NCBI GenBank assembly: GCA_040217155.1
Contig: JAVJNS010000002.1
Span: 124,001 to 188,000 of the forward strand
Origin: Pelagibius sp040217155
GTDB lineage: Bacteria > Pseudomonadota > Alphaproteobacteria > Kiloniellales > Kiloniellaceae
Length of the DNA: 64,000 nt
Reading direction: 5' to 3'
Below, one piece after another: positions 8,426-18,570 of this stretch (position 1 is its first letter; every line of letters begins with the position of its first letter). The notes beneath the pieces are model-generated. The model saw only the letters and a program-made list of their open reading frames with translations, did not search any database and was not told where the DNA came from. The position numbers were made by a program, and so were the translations under genes.

Positions 8426-9376
8426 ATGGAGGTGACCGGCAAGCCCCGGCTTCTGTCCACGGAGCCGCTCGCCAGACCCGAAAGCCTGAGTGCGCTTCTG
8501 GGTTTGGCGAACGCCATCGAGACGGAATCGGTCGCGCGCTACACGCAGCTGGCAGCCTTGATGGAACAGCGGGGCGAGCCCGGCACGGCGGCGGTCTTTC
8601 ACAGGATGCGCGAGATTGAAGAGCGCCACGTCGACATGGTCGGGCGCCGGGCACAGTCGCTGCGCCAGGCGCTGCCGCCGGCGGCCGAGTTCACCTGGTG
8701 GCTGCCGCCGGAAGTCGCCGGATCCTGGGACGACGTTCAACACAGCGCGCTGCTGACGCCCTATCGCGCGCTGGCCATCGCGGTCACCAACGAGGAGCGG
8801 GCTTTCACCCTCTATAGCTACATCGCGGCCCGGGCCGACGACCGCGACCTCGCCCAGGAAGCCGAGACGCTGGCACGCGAGGAACTCGCCCATGCCGCCG
8901 AACTGAGGGTACTGCGGCGGCGGGCCTACCACCGGGAAGGGTCCGGACGTGAGATCCCGGCGGCGCCGGCCGTCACGGCGCTGCCCGAGTTTCGCATCCT
9001 CGAGCAGCGCCTCGCGCGCGGCGCCGCGACGGCGCTGTTCGGAACCGCTAAATCCCTCGAAGCGCTGGGCGACGGCGTCAGCGCCAAGCTGGTTGCCGGG
9101 CTGGCACAGCGCGAGGCGGATGTCGCTGCGAACGGTGACGTGGCGCCCGCGGCGGCCGCGGCACCCGGCGCCAGGGGGCCGGCCGCTCTCCTGCAGGACG
9201 CCCGGCGCCCGCTCGAATCCGCCAGCGAGATCTTCGAGGATGTCATCGCCAAGGCCGAGCGCGAAGACCTGCTCAGTGCGGCTCAAACGTCCCTGCATCG
9301 GATTGTCCAGAGTATCGCCGCGCTGGGCCGCCGGTTGAGCGAGCTTGAAGCGCCTGGCGACGATGCGGAGCGTTGA
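8426..9376 (+). CDS. Ferritin-like (rubrerythrin-related) di-iron protein
   Basis: A 316-aa protein with a four-helix ferritin-like domain in its first half. Two E...ExxH iron-binding elements are visible: E near residue 30 (AIETESVARYTQL) with EIEERH near residue 62, and NEERAFTLY near residue 115 with REELAHAAEL near residue 150. The second half is an Ala-rich helical region with no domain I recognise. The ATG at 8426 follows AAGGAACTGCA; upstream in-frame codons lie inside nosR or its promoter and are rejected. It is divergent from nosR and shares the box at 8336-8349, so co-regulation under low oxygen/NO is likely. The substrate (peroxide, NO or iron) is unknown. Confidence 0.8.
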   Translation: MEVTGKPRLLSTEPLARPESLSALLGLANAIETESVARYTQLAALMEQRGEPGTAAVFHRMREIEERHVDMVGRRAQSLRQALPPAAEFTWWLPPEVAGSWDDVQHSALLTPYRALAIAVTNEERAFTLYSYIAARADDRDLAQEAETLAREELAHAAELRVLRRRAYHREGSGREIPAAPAVTALPEFRILEQRLARGAATALFGTAKSLEALGDGVSAKLVAGLAQREADVAANGDVAPAAAAAPGARGPAALLQDARRPLESASEIFEDVIAKAEREDLLSAAQTSLHRIVQSIAALGRRLSELEAPGDDAER

Positions 9377-9696
9377 AGGCGAGGCGCCGGCTCATGAACT
9401 GCGGGCCGGGGCACGTGGGCTCAACCGCCCGGTTCGGCGCCGCGCGTCCCGACGCACCCGGCTGCCATGCCGCGCCGCTTGAGCGCCTGGGCCGCCGTCA
9501 GGACAGCGGCGGCCATTGCGACTGTCTTCATCTGCAGATCTCCACTTTTCAGGCCGCGGCGAAGGCTTCGCCGCTGTGCCGCAGCGGTTATGGCCGAGTG
9601 AAGAGACGGCTTCTTTGCGCCGCCGCAAAGAGGACGGATGTCCGCGGCCCGTTCACCAAATCTTTGGATGTCGCGTGAACCATGGCGGCCTAACAA
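9377..9696. other. Intergenic region before the hemerythrin gene; possible 36-aa minus-strand ORF
   Basis: It holds an NnrR-like palindrome (9614-9629) and little else. A minus-strand ORF at 9421-9531 codes 36 residues with an Ala-rich hydrophobic N-terminus (MKTVAMAAAVLTAAQAL). It has a plausible GGAG eight bases before its ATG. I do not recognise it and it may not be expressed. Confidence 0.4.
9614..9629. promoter_or_regulatory. Crp/Fnr-type (NnrR-like) box upstream of bacteriohemerythrin
   Basis: Perfect palindrome TTTGCG-CCGC-CGCAAA ending 67 bases before the hemerythrin ATG. It has the same arms as the site at 10999-11014. The core TTGCG-N4-CGCAA resembles the NnrR sites described in Rhodobacter (TTGCG-N4-CACAA). 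The palindrome is seen directly; the regulator assignment is inferred. Confidence 0.7.
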
Positions 9697-10161
9697 ATGG
9701 AATCTGAAATGTCGAATTCTCCGGACGGCCGCCTGTTCCTCGCCTGGACCGATCGCTTCGCTGTGGGTGTCGAGGCGCTCGACCGAGATCACCATGCCCT
9801 CGTCCGCTTGATCAACGGCGTCTGCCGGGCGGCGCACGACGAGACCGGGGCGGGGGTCCTGGCAGCGATGGACTCGCTCTGCGAGGCCGCAAGAGAGCAT
9901 TTCCACAGAGAAGAAATAGTTCGGACATTCCTGCGCGCCGTCGGGCACCCGGCGGCGCACGGCGCCGAGCGCCGCGAGCACCGTGAGCGCTGCAAACACC
10001 TGTGCGAGCTGCGCCGGCACTTCGAAGGGACAGAGGAACGCGCCGCCCGCCTGAAACTCTGCGAGGAGCTGATTCACTGGTTCGTGCGCCAGAGCATTGG
10101 CCGTGACGCGGAGATCAAGGCCTATTTCGACGACCGCGGTTCTCGGCGCTGCCGTCTGTAA
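9697..10161 (+). CDS. Bacteriohemerythrin-like O2/NO-binding protein
   Basis: A 154-aa single-domain hemerythrin. The di-iron ligand pattern is visible as ALDRDHHALVRLIN (first His, residue about 31), then HFHREE (His and Glu, about residue 70), then HGAERREHRERC and the C-terminal HWFVRQSIGRDAEIKAYF (His and Asp). Such proteins bind O2 or NO reversibly and can act as stores or sensors. The gene is preceded by an NnrR-like palindrome. Start could alternatively be the ATG at 9709 (MSNSPDGR). TAAAGCGC at the stop resembles the sequence after the neighbouring regulator. Confidence 0.85.
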   Translation: MESEMSNSPDGRLFLAWTDRFAVGVEALDRDHHALVRLINGVCRAAHDETGAGVLAAMDSLCEAAREHFHREEIVRTFLRAVGHPAAHGAERREHRERCKHLCELRRHFEGTEERAARLKLCEELIHWFVRQSIGRDAEIKAYFDDRGSRRCRL

Positions 10162-10257
10162 AGCGCCGACGGCCAGGGGCGCCAGGCGCGGCTTGCGAGC
10201 TGCAGCGCCAGGAGGGACAATCAGGCGCTCACGCGCCAGAATGGGAGCCTCCGCCGA

Positions 10258-10980
10258 ATGCCGCATTCCCCGAACCTTGACCCGGTCCTGCTCGACGCCG
10301 TCGACGTTTTTGCCAATCTCGGCCCCGAGGGGCGCGCGCGGGCCTTGGACCGCGCCCATTGGAAGAAGCTGGAGAGCGGCGAGCAGGCCTTCGAACAGGA
10401 CGCGGAGGCCGATGCCTTCTATGTTCTCTCCGTCGGCCGCCTGAAGGTTTCTCAGCTCACGCCGGCCGGACAGGAAGTCACCATCCGCTATATCGGCCCC
10501 AGGGAGATGTTCGGCTGTGTGGCGGTCTGCGGCGGCCTCACCTATCCGGCAACGGCCACGGCGGTGCTCGATTCCTGGGCCCTTGGCTGGGACCGCAGGA
10601 GCATCGCCGACCTGGTTCAGGACTACCCGCAGATCGCGCTCAACGCCCTGCGCGGCATGGGCGGTCGCCTGACGGAAACCCAGGCGCGGCTGCGCGAAAT
10701 GCAGACCGAGCGGGTCGAGCGCCGCATCGGCCATGCCATCGCGCGCCTCGTCGCCCAGGCCGGCCGACGCGTCGAGGGCGGGATACTCATCGACTTTCCG
10801 GTGTCGCGCCAGGACATCGCCGAGATGACCGGCACCACGCTGCACACCGTCTCGCGCACGCTGACCGCCTGGCAGAAGCTCGGTATCGTCGAGGTCGGCC
10901 GCAAAAAGCTGACCGTGGTCGACCCCCACGGCCTGGTGATGATCGCCGAGGATCTGCCCCCGCAGCAGCCCGGAAGCTAA
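10258..10980 (+). CDS. Crp/Fnr-family regulator, NnrR/Dnr type
   Basis: A 240-aa transcription factor with an N-terminal cyclic-nucleotide-binding-type beta-barrel (residues about 20-130), a long dimer helix and a C-terminal winged helix-turn-helix. The recognition region reads SRQDIAEMTGTTLHTVSRTL (residues about 180-200). The Cys cluster that holds the [4Fe-4S] of FNR is missing; only two Cys occur, in GCVAVCGG. This points to a Dnr/NnrR-type NO- and low-oxygen-responsive activator rather than an oxygen-sensing FNR. It lies between the hemerythrin and DUF1858 genes and near nos and cco, whose upstream boxes it may bind. Confidence 0.85.
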   Translation: MPHSPNLDPVLLDAVDVFANLGPEGRARALDRAHWKKLESGEQAFEQDAEADAFYVLSVGRLKVSQLTPAGQEVTIRYIGPREMFGCVAVCGGLTYPATATAVLDSWALGWDRRSIADLVQDYPQIALNALRGMGGRLTETQARLREMQTERVERRIGHAIARLVAQAGRRVEGGILIDFPVSRQDIAEMTGTTLHTVSRTLTAWQKLGIVEVGRKKLTVVDPHGLVMIAEDLPPQQPGS

Positions 10981-10998
10981 AGCGCTTTCGCCCCGCTA

Positions 10999-11014
10999 TT
11001 TGCGCTGGCGCAAA
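10999..11014. promoter_or_regulatory. Crp/Fnr-type (NnrR-like) box upstream of the DUF1858 gene
   Basis: Perfect palindrome TTTGCG-CTGG-CGCAAA, 60 bases before the DUF1858 start. The arms are identical to those of the site at 9614-9629, so both genes probably answer to the same regulator, perhaps the one encoded just upstream. Confidence 0.72.
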
Positions 11015-11074
11015 GACGGCGCGGCGCTATCGCGCCAGACTGGCCGCAGCCAAGCTGGAGAGCGAGTCGCCCCG

Positions 11075-11299
11075 ATGCCGCCGCCGCAAGCCCCCGCTGA
11101 CATCCGCGCCGAGGCAATCGTCGGCGAGACGATGCGGGCCTTTCCCGGCACTCTCGCCGTGTTCTTGCGCCGGAAAATGCACTGCCCGGGTTGCCACATG
11201 GCGTCCTTCATGACGCTCCGCGAGGCGGCGGCCAGCCACGGAGTGCTGGTGGACGATCTGGTGACGGAACTGCGCCAGGCGGCCCTAAGCCCCGCCTGA
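11075..11299 (+). CDS. DUF1858 domain protein (ScdA N-terminal-like)
   Basis: A 74-aa protein that is essentially one DUF1858 domain, with the family motif HCPGCHMASFMTLREAA (CxxC near residue 36) and a second helix GVLVDDLVTELRQA. DUF1858 occurs in small proteins near nitrite, NO and hybrid-cluster genes and at the N-terminus of the Fe-S repair protein ScdA; its chemistry is not settled. I chose the ATG at 11075 because the palindromic box lies upstream of it; the longer frame would start inside the box. Role here is probably nitrosative stress or Fe-S repair, by context only. Confidence 0.85.
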   Translation: MPPPQAPADIRAEAIVGETMRAFPGTLAVFLRRKMHCPGCHMASFMTLREAAASHGVLVDDLVTELRQAALSPA

Positions 11300-11321
11300 G
11301 CCGCAAGGCTTGCGGCCGTTT
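11300..11321 (+). terminator. Possible intrinsic terminator after the DUF1858 gene
   Basis: A 7-base stem GCCGCAA / TTGCGGC with a 3-base loop, followed by CGTTTAT. It begins at the last base region of the gene. The U-run is short, so termination would be weak. Confidence 0.4.
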
Positions 11322-11362
11322 ATCGGGTTTCGGCCGGCCGGCACGGCTGCCGGAGACGTCAA

Positions 11363-11376
11363 TTGATCTCGATCAA
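11363..11376. promoter_or_regulatory. FNR/FixK-type box upstream of the cbb3 oxidase genes
   Basis: Perfect inverted repeat TTGAT-CTCG-ATCAA, the classical FNR/FixK consensus with the same central CTCG as the nosR box. cbb3 oxidase operons are commonly activated from such sites under microaerobiosis. It lies about 370 bases before ccoN, which implies a long leader or a second start nearer the gene. Confidence 0.82.
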
Positions 11377-11605
11377 TGCGAGGGATTCTCGTCACCGCTA
11401 CGCTTGGCTGGTTAGGGCTTAACGGCATCGGAGACGCCTTTTGGGCAGCTCGATGGCGGAAATGGCGGTGCGCGGGTAGGAGGATGGCTGGGTGCCTGAG
11501 TGCGATTGCCGGAGGTGGCTCGGTCATGGACGGGCCTGGCGGGTCATCGCCGGATCATGGGGGGGAACTCTTCAACAATGCCTGAAGTTGTATTTCTACG
11601 ATCGT

Positions 11606-11647
11606 CTGGAAATCGGGCCTCTGGAAATCGGGCCTCTGGAAATCGGG
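11606..11647. repeat. 15-bp tandem repeat, about three copies
   Basis: CTGGAAATCGGGCCT occurs twice in full and a third time for 12 bases, directly adjacent, between the FNR-type box and ccoN. Copies are identical, suggesting recent slippage. Confidence 0.85.
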
Positions 11648-11747
11648 GAGTGCCGGTGATGAAGCGCCAGGCGCGCCTCTTCGCAGCGGGCCTTCGTGTG
11701 CCTGACAGGTGCGGCGAAAAGCAGCGGCGCTCTCCGAGGGCGGTGGC

Positions 11748-13390
<1,643 letters not shown>

Positions 13391-13394
<4 letters not shown>

Positions 13395-14137
13395 AGGACA
13401 TGTTCGGTCTGCATTACAAACTCGAACGCCACACCATTCCTTTCGTGCTGGCCATCGTATTGGTCTCCGGAATCGGCGGATTCGTCGAGATCGCGCCGCT
13501 GTTCACCATCGACGAGACGGTGGAAGATGTTCCCGACATGCGCGTCTACACGCCTCTCGAACTGGCCGGCCGCAACATCTACATTCGCGAAGGGTGCTAC
13601 GCCTGCCATTCGCAGATGATCCGCACGTTGAGAGACGAGGTCGAGCGCTACGGCCCTTATTCCCTGGCGGTCGAATCGAAATACGATCACCCGATGCTCT
13701 GGGGGTCGAAGCGCACCGGCCCGGACCTGGCCAGGGTCGGCGGCAAGTACTCGGATGACTGGCACGTCGCGCATCTGAACGACCCGCGCTCGGTCATTCC
13801 GCAGTCCGTGATGCCGGCTTACGCATGGCTCGGGCGGAACCGGCTTACCATCGACGACCTGGGCCTGCACCTCGTCGCCCTCCGGCGCGTCGGCGTGCCC
13901 TATACGGACGCGATGATCGCCAATGCCACCGCCGACGCCTACGGCCAGGCAAACCCGGACAGCGAGCAGGTTGACGGGGTCGTGGAGCGCTATGGCGACG
14001 CGACGACTGTCCGGGCATTCGATGGGCAGCCCGGCGCGGTCACCGAGATGGATGCCGTGGTTGCCTATCTCCAGATCCTCGGCAAATTGACGGACGCCGC
14101 TCACAAACAGCAGGCGCTGGGAGAGCAAGCACCATGA
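13391..14137 (+). CDS. ccoO: cbb3-type oxidase monoheme cytochrome c subunit II
   Basis: 248-aa membrane-anchored monoheme cytochrome c that passes electrons to CcoN. It has one N-terminal TM (residues about 17-40) and the heme motif CYACHSQ near residue 72, with the distal Met likely in SVMPAY. The GTG at 13391 overlaps the ccoN stop; an ATG nine bases on (13400, MFGLHY) is an equally good start and would place GGGAGA at normal spacing. Confidence 0.96.
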
Positions 14138-14307
14138 TCGACTTCGATCACGACACACTCGTCGCTCTGTCCAAATCGTTCGGGCTCATCTATCTGATGG
14201 TGCTGCTGTTCGGTGTGGTCGTCTATGCCTGCTGGCCCTCCAACAAAAAGAGGTTCGACCGCGCCGCCCGGAGCGTTCTCGACGATGAGGACGGACCATG
14301 GCGATAG
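14134..14307 (+). CDS. ccoQ: cbb3-type oxidase small subunit CcoQ/FixQ
   Basis: 57-aa single-TM protein that stabilises the cbb3 complex. Sequence begins MIDFDHDTLVALSK, then one TM (about residues 16-35) and the typical tail NKKRFDRAARSVLDDEDGPWR. The ATG overlaps the ccoO stop (ATGA) and its end overlaps the ccoP start by 10 bases. Length and tail match CcoQ. Confidence 0.93.
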   Translation: MIDFDHDTLVALSKSFGLIYLMVLLFGVVVYACWPSNKKRFDRAARSVLDDEDGPWR

Positions 14308-15179
14308 AAAAACGCGACCCGCATACCGGCTATACGACGACCGGTCACGATTGGAACGGCATTACCGAGCTGAACCGGCCGGTCCCAAGGGTGATCTGGT
14401 TCTTTCTGACAGCCACGGTCATCTTTTCGATTGGCTACTGGGTTCTGATGCCGGCATGGCCGCTGGTCTCGACCTATACCAAAGGATTGCTCGGCGTCGA
14501 TCAGCGGGAAATCCTCTCGGAGAACCTCGAGGCGGCGGCGGCGGCGCGGTCCGTGTGGACCCGGCAGATCGAGGCGCGCGACTATGCGGAGATCCGGCAG
14601 GACGCGTCGCTGATGGGGACTGTGCGGCGCACGGGGCGCACCCTGTTCGAGGACAATTGCGCGGCCTGCCACGGCATGGCGGCGCAGGGCGGCCCCGGCT
14701 ATCCGCGCCTGACCGACGCGGCATGGCTGTGGGGGGGCGACCCCGCGGCCGTCGCGGAAACCCTGCGGGTCGGCATCAATTCCGCGCACGACGAGACGCG
14801 CTTCGCCCAGATGCCGGCCTTCGGCCTCGATCAGACACTGGATCGCGCGGCGCTCCGCGAAGTCGTCGACTATGTGCTTTCGCTCTCCGCCGGCGCGCCG
14901 GCCGACCCCGGCCGCTCGGCCTCGATCGCCGCGGGCGCCGGAGTTTTCGCGGACAACTGCGCCGCCTGCCACGGCGAGAATGCCGCCGGGAGCACCGATC
15001 TGGGCGCGCCCGACCTGACGGACGATTTCTGGATCTACGGCGGCGACCGCCAATCAGTCTACGGAACGGTTTACGGCGGCAGGCAGGGTCAGATGCCGCA
15101 GTGGGAGGGGCGCCTCTCGGCGCTGGAGCGGAAGATCTTGACGCTCTACGTCCTCGACCTCGGCGCGTCGAAACGATGA
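14298..15179 (+). CDS. ccoP: cbb3-type oxidase diheme cytochrome c subunit III
   Basis: 293-aa diheme cytochrome c subunit that receives electrons from soluble cytochromes. It has one TM (residues about 33-53) and two heme motifs, CAACHG near residue 118 and CAACHG near residue 220, each in a cytochrome-c domain. Distal Met ligands are likely in QMPAFG and QMPQWEG. The ATG sits inside the end of ccoQ and the stop overlaps the next small gene as ATGA. Confidence 0.96.
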   Translation: MAIEKRDPHTGYTTTGHDWNGITELNRPVPRVIWFFLTATVIFSIGYWVLMPAWPLVSTYTKGLLGVDQREILSENLEAAAAARSVWTRQIEARDYAEIRQDASLMGTVRRTGRTLFEDNCAACHGMAAQGGPGYPRLTDAAWLWGGDPAAVAETLRVGINSAHDETRFAQMPAFGLDQTLDRAALREVVDYVLSLSAGAPADPGRSASIAAGAGVFADNCAACHGENAAGSTDLGAPDLTDDFWIYGGDRQSVYGTVYGGRQGQMPQWEGRLSALERKILTLYVLDLGASKR

Positions 15180-15394
15180 GCCCGGCGTTAAAAAAAGGCG
15201 CGATGCCACGACGACGCAGAAGTTTGCGCGGTTGGGCGGTGATCGGCGGCATTGCCGCCGCCGGCCTGCTGCTGGCGCTGGCCAACGTTCATCTCGTCTA
15301 TGTGGCCTTCTCATCGCAGCCGGACTGCGTCGAGCATTCGAAGGGACCGGGCGAGGTTCCCGGAACCTTCAGGGCGGCAAAGTCGGCATGTTGA
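15176..15394 (+). CDS. Small single-TM protein after ccoP, function unknown
   Basis: 72-aa protein with a basic N-terminus, one TM (about residues 21-42, WAVIGGIAAAGLLLALANVH) and a short external tail with two Cys (SQPDCVEHSK and AAKSAC). The ATG overlaps the ccoP stop as ATGA, so it is translated with the oxidase. I recall similar short proteins after ccoP in other alphaproteobacteria but know no function. It occupies the place where ccoG/ccoH usually lie, yet is too short and unlike CcoH. The tail Cys pair could bind metal or form a disulfide. Confidence 0.75.
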   Translation: MSPALKKGAMPRRRRSLRGWAVIGGIAAAGLLLALANVHLVYVAFSSQPDCVEHSKGPGEVPGTFRAAKSAC

Positions 15395-15464
15395 ACCGCC
15401 GGCAGAATGGCAGGCCGACTCGCAGACCGACACGCGGGCCGGCTCAGATAGGGTGGAAGTGACG

Positions 15465-16250
15465 ATGGCAACGATCCCGAAGACGGTTCCGCCGCTCCCG
15501 ACGGAGCGGTCGTTCGCGCGGGCGGTCCCGGCGGCCGCCGCGTTCGACTGGCTGGCGGCGGGCTGGCGCGATTTCAAGGTGAAGCCGGCGAGCAGCCTGC
15601 TGTACGGCCTCGCGGTCTTCATCGTATCCCTCGCCGTGGTCTTCAGCTTGTTCACGCTGTCGCTCGACTACATCCTGTTTCCCGCTCTCGCCGGCTTCAT
15701 GGTGGTCGGACCGCTGCTCGCCGTCGGCCTCTATGAAAAGAGCCGCCGGATCGCCCGGGGCGAGGCGGTCACGCTCATCCGAATGATCCTGGTCAGGCCC
15801 CAATCTGGGGGGCAGGTTCTGTTTACCGGCGCACTGTTGTGCCTGCTGATGCTGTTTTGGATGCGCGCGGCGATCCTGCTCTACGCGCTGTTCTTCGGCC
15901 TGCGGCCTTTTCCGGGCCTCGACGACGTGGCGCCGGAACTGTTCACGACGCCGACGGGATTGGCACTGCTCGCCGTCGGCACCTTGGTGGGCGGACTGTT
16001 CGCCGCCTTTTCTTTCGCGATCAGCGCATTTTCGGTGCCGATGCAGTTGGACCAGCGTGTCGACGCCTTGACCGCGATGGGCACCAGCATGGCGCTGGTC
16101 TGGAACAACCTGCCGGTCATGCTGACCTGGGGCGCCATCGTGCTGTGCCTGGTCGCGGTCGGCGTGGCGACCGGCCTCGTCGGACTGATCGTTATTTTTC
16201 CGGTGCTGGGACACGCAACATGGCACGCCTACCGGGCAATGCAGCCGTAG
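15465..16250 (+). CDS. DUF2189 integral membrane protein
   Basis: 261-aa protein with five to six TM segments and the DUF2189 pattern (FDWLAAGWRDFKVKPASSLLYG near residue 30, later GPLLAVGLYEKSRR and FPVLGHATWHAYR). DUF2189 proteins are often found beside cytochrome oxidase genes and are thought to take part in oxidase assembly, without proof. The ATG at 15465 has GGAAG upstream. It is in line with ccoP and ccoI, so probably co-transcribed. Confidence 0.85.
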   Translation: MATIPKTVPPLPTERSFARAVPAAAAFDWLAAGWRDFKVKPASSLLYGLAVFIVSLAVVFSLFTLSLDYILFPALAGFMVVGPLLAVGLYEKSRRIARGEAVTLIRMILVRPQSGGQVLFTGALLCLLMLFWMRAAILLYALFFGLRPFPGLDDVAPELFTTPTGLALLAVGTLVGGLFAAFSFAISAFSVPMQLDQRVDALTAMGTSMALVWNNLPVMLTWGAIVLCLVAVGVATGLVGLIVIFPVLGHATWHAYRAMQP

Positions 16251-16302
16251 TGGTCTGGGTCGGCAGGATGCAGGCGGCGGCGCCTGTATCGACGATCTCG
16301 TC

Positions 16303-18570
16303 ATGAGCGGCCACCCGACAGCCGCCGGCTTGGCGGACAAGGGAATCCTGCAGGCGAGCTCTGTGGTCGATGATTCTCTGAGGCAAACTGATCTTTCCGT
16401 GCCGTCGATCCGCTGCGGCGGCTGCATCTGGAAGATCGAGCAAGCCCTCAACGCCCTCGATGGCGTCGAGCGTGCGCGCGTCAACCTGTCGACGAAGCGC
16501 GTCTGCGTCTTGTGGCGGGCGGACCGCGAGGCGCCGCCTTTGATCCGGACTCTGGCCGATGTCGGCTATGCGGCGCATCTCGAGGAACCGGGGAACGATA
16601 CGCCCGACAGGACGCTCTCGGAGCTCATCCGGGCGCTCGCCGTTGCGGGCTTCGCCACCGGGAACATCATGCTGCTGTCGGTCTCGGTCTGGTCCGGGGC
16701 CGACGCGGCGGCGCGCGACCTGTTTCACGGAGTCTCCGCCCTGATCGCCCTGCCGGCGCTGGTCTATTCAGGGCGGATATTCTTTCGCTCGGCGGCCCGG
16801 GCGATCCGGCATGGGCGCACCAACATGGACGTGCCGATTTCCATCGGCGTGCTCCTGGCCTTTGGCTTGAGCCTGTTCGAGACTTTCGAAGGGGGCGAGC
16901 AGGCGTACTTCGAAGCCTCCGTGATGCTGCTGTTCTTCCTGTTGATCGGCCGGACCCTCGACCATCTGATGCGCGAGAAGGCGCGGCGCGCGGTCAGCGG
17001 TCTCGCGAAACTTGTGCCCCGCGTCGTGCAGGTGGTGCGCGCCGATGGGCATCATGTGACGCGTCCCCTGTCCTCGGTCGAGCCCGGCATGAGCGTCCTG
17101 GTCGCGGCCGGCGAGCGTGTCCCGGTGGACGGCCGGGTTGCGGCCGGGCTGTCCGATGTCGATCGCTCCCTGGTGACCGGCGAGAGTGCGCCGCAATCCG
17201 CGGGCGTCGGCAGCGTGGTGCAGGCCGGCATGCTGAACCTCACGGGGCCGCTCACCGTCACCGCGACGGCGGCGGAGGCAGGCTCGTTCCTGGCCGACAT
17301 GGTTCGCCTCATGGAAAGAGCCGAGGCCGGCCGCCCGGTCTACCGCCGTGTCGCGGACCGGGCCACGCGGTTCTACGCGCCCTTGGTCCATGGGGTAGCG
17401 TTGGCGAGCTTCGTCGGCTGGATGGTGGCGGCCGGCGACCTTCACCAGGCGACCGTCGTCGCCGTGGCGGTGCTGATCATCACCTGCCCCTGTGCGCTCG
17501 GCCTCGCGGTGCCCATGGTGCAGGTGGTGGCGGCGCGCCGTCTGTTCGAACGGGGGATCATGATCAAGGACGGCGCCGTCCTGGAGCGCCTCACCGATAT
17601 CGATGCCGTCGTCTTCGACAAGACCGGCACGCTGACGATGGGCGCGCCGGTGCTGCGGAACAGGCAGGCGATCGCCCCGGAGAACCTGGCGCTGGCCGCG
17701 GCCCTGGGGGCCCAGTCGCGCCATCCCCTGTCGCGCGCCCTGGCGGCCTTCGAGGACAAAGAATCGCCGGCGATGCCGGTGTCGGGCCATGTCACCGAGC
17801 ACCCGGGATGCGGGCTGGAGGCGCTGTCGGACCACGGCCGGTTCCGCCTCGGCCGTGCCGCCTGGGCGCTCGACGCGGCCGCCCGGCCGACCCCTGGGGC
17901 GTTCGAGGACTCCGACCAAACCGAAACCGTGCTCTCGAAGGACGGTGAACTGCTCGAGGTCTTCCGTTTCGACGATCCGCTTCGGCCCGGAGCCCGCGAG
18001 GCGGTCGGCGCGCTGAAGGCGCGGGGTATCGAGATCCATCTGCTATCGGGTGACCGCGCGGGGCCGGTGCGCCGCCTGGCCGGCGACCTCGGCCTCGATG
18101 TCTTCGAGGCGGCGCTGCGGCCGCGGGACAAGGTGGCTTACCTGGAGGGCCTGGCCGAAGCGGGGCACAAGGTGCTGATGGTCGGTGACGGCCTGAACGA
18201 CGCGCCGGCGCTGGCCGCGGCGCAGGTGTCCATGGCGCCGGGGACGGCAGCCGATGTCGGGCGCAATGCCGCCGGTCTCGTGTTCCTCGGCGACGGCCTC
18301 GAGGCGGTGCCCTTCGCCGTGGCCCTGTCGCACCGCGCCGACCGGCTGATCCGGCAGAATTTCCTTCTCGCCATCGTCTACAACGGCGCGGCGCTGCCTT
18401 TCGCCGTCCTCGGCTTCGTGACGCCGCTGGTCGCGGCGGTGGCAATGTCGCTGTCGTCGATCGCGGTCGTCGCCAACGCGCTGCGGCTCAATGCCGGCAG
18501 CGGGCGCCGGCGCCGCCACGAGGGCACGAAGCAGAGACGGCCCGCGTTTGCCCTGGAGACAACCGAATGA
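16303..18570 (+). CDS. ccoI: Cu-translocating P1B-type ATPase for cbb3 assembly (CcoI/FixI)
   Basis: 755-aa copper pump that exports Cu(I) for insertion into the CuB site of cbb3 oxidase. Domains in order: N-terminal HMA metal-binding domain with RCGGCIWKIE near residue 37, TM helices, actuator loop with TGES, the copper-binding TM motif CPC (ITCPCALGLA near residue 395), phosphorylation site DKTGTLT near residue 440, HP motif SRHPLSRA and hinge GDGLNDAPAL. The position before ccoS and the long N-terminus identify the FixI/CcoI type rather than a resistance CopA. Confidence 0.94.
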   Translation: MSGHPTAAGLADKGILQASSVVDDSLRQTDLSVPSIRCGGCIWKIEQALNALDGVERARVNLSTKRVCVLWRADREAPPLIRTLADVGYAAHLEEPGNDTPDRTLSELIRALAVAGFATGNIMLLSVSVWSGADAAARDLFHGVSALIALPALVYSGRIFFRSAARAIRHGRTNMDVPISIGVLLAFGLSLFETFEGGEQAYFEASVMLLFFLLIGRTLDHLMREKARRAVSGLAKLVPRVVQVVRADGHHVTRPLSSVEPGMSVLVAAGERVPVDGRVAAGLSDVDRSLVTGESAPQSAGVGSVVQAGMLNLTGPLTVTATAAEAGSFLADMVRLMERAEAGRPVYRRVADRATRFYAPLVHGVALASFVGWMVAAGDLHQATVVAVAVLIITCPCALGLAVPMVQVVAARRLFERGIMIKDGAVLERLTDIDAVVFDKTGTLTMGAPVLRNRQAIAPENLALAAALGAQSRHPLSRALAAFEDKESPAMPVSGHVTEHPGCGLEALSDHGRFRLGRAAWALDAAARPTPGAFEDSDQTETVLSKDGELLEVFRFDDPLRPGAREAVGALKARGIEIHLLSGDRAGPVRRLAGDLGLDVFEAALRPRDKVAYLEGLAEAGHKVLMVGDGLNDAPALAAAQVSMAPGTAADVGRNAAGLVFLGDGLEAVPFAVALSHRADRLIRQNFLLAIVYNGAALPFAVLGFVTPLVAAVAMSLSSIAVVANALRLNAGSGRRRRHEGTKQRRPAFALETTE

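Larger units (their letters stand above)
11322..11747. other. Long leader region upstream of ccoN
   Basis: About 430 bases without a credible gene. It contains the FNR-type box at 11363-11376 and the tandem triplication at 11606-11647. Small frames here have no good ribosome binding site and change with the repeat number. Confidence 0.5.

Noticed and set aside
9421..10929. 502-aa minus-strand reading frame opposite the hemerythrin and Crp/Fnr genes
   Set aside because: It is antisense to two clear genes and its composition is that of a high-GC shadow frame. Only its last 36 codons lie in intergenic DNA and are mentioned separately.
11376..11585. 69-aa plus-strand ORF starting in the FNR-type box
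   Set aside because: Its start codon lies within the regulatory palindrome, it lacks a ribosome binding site and has no recognisable feature.
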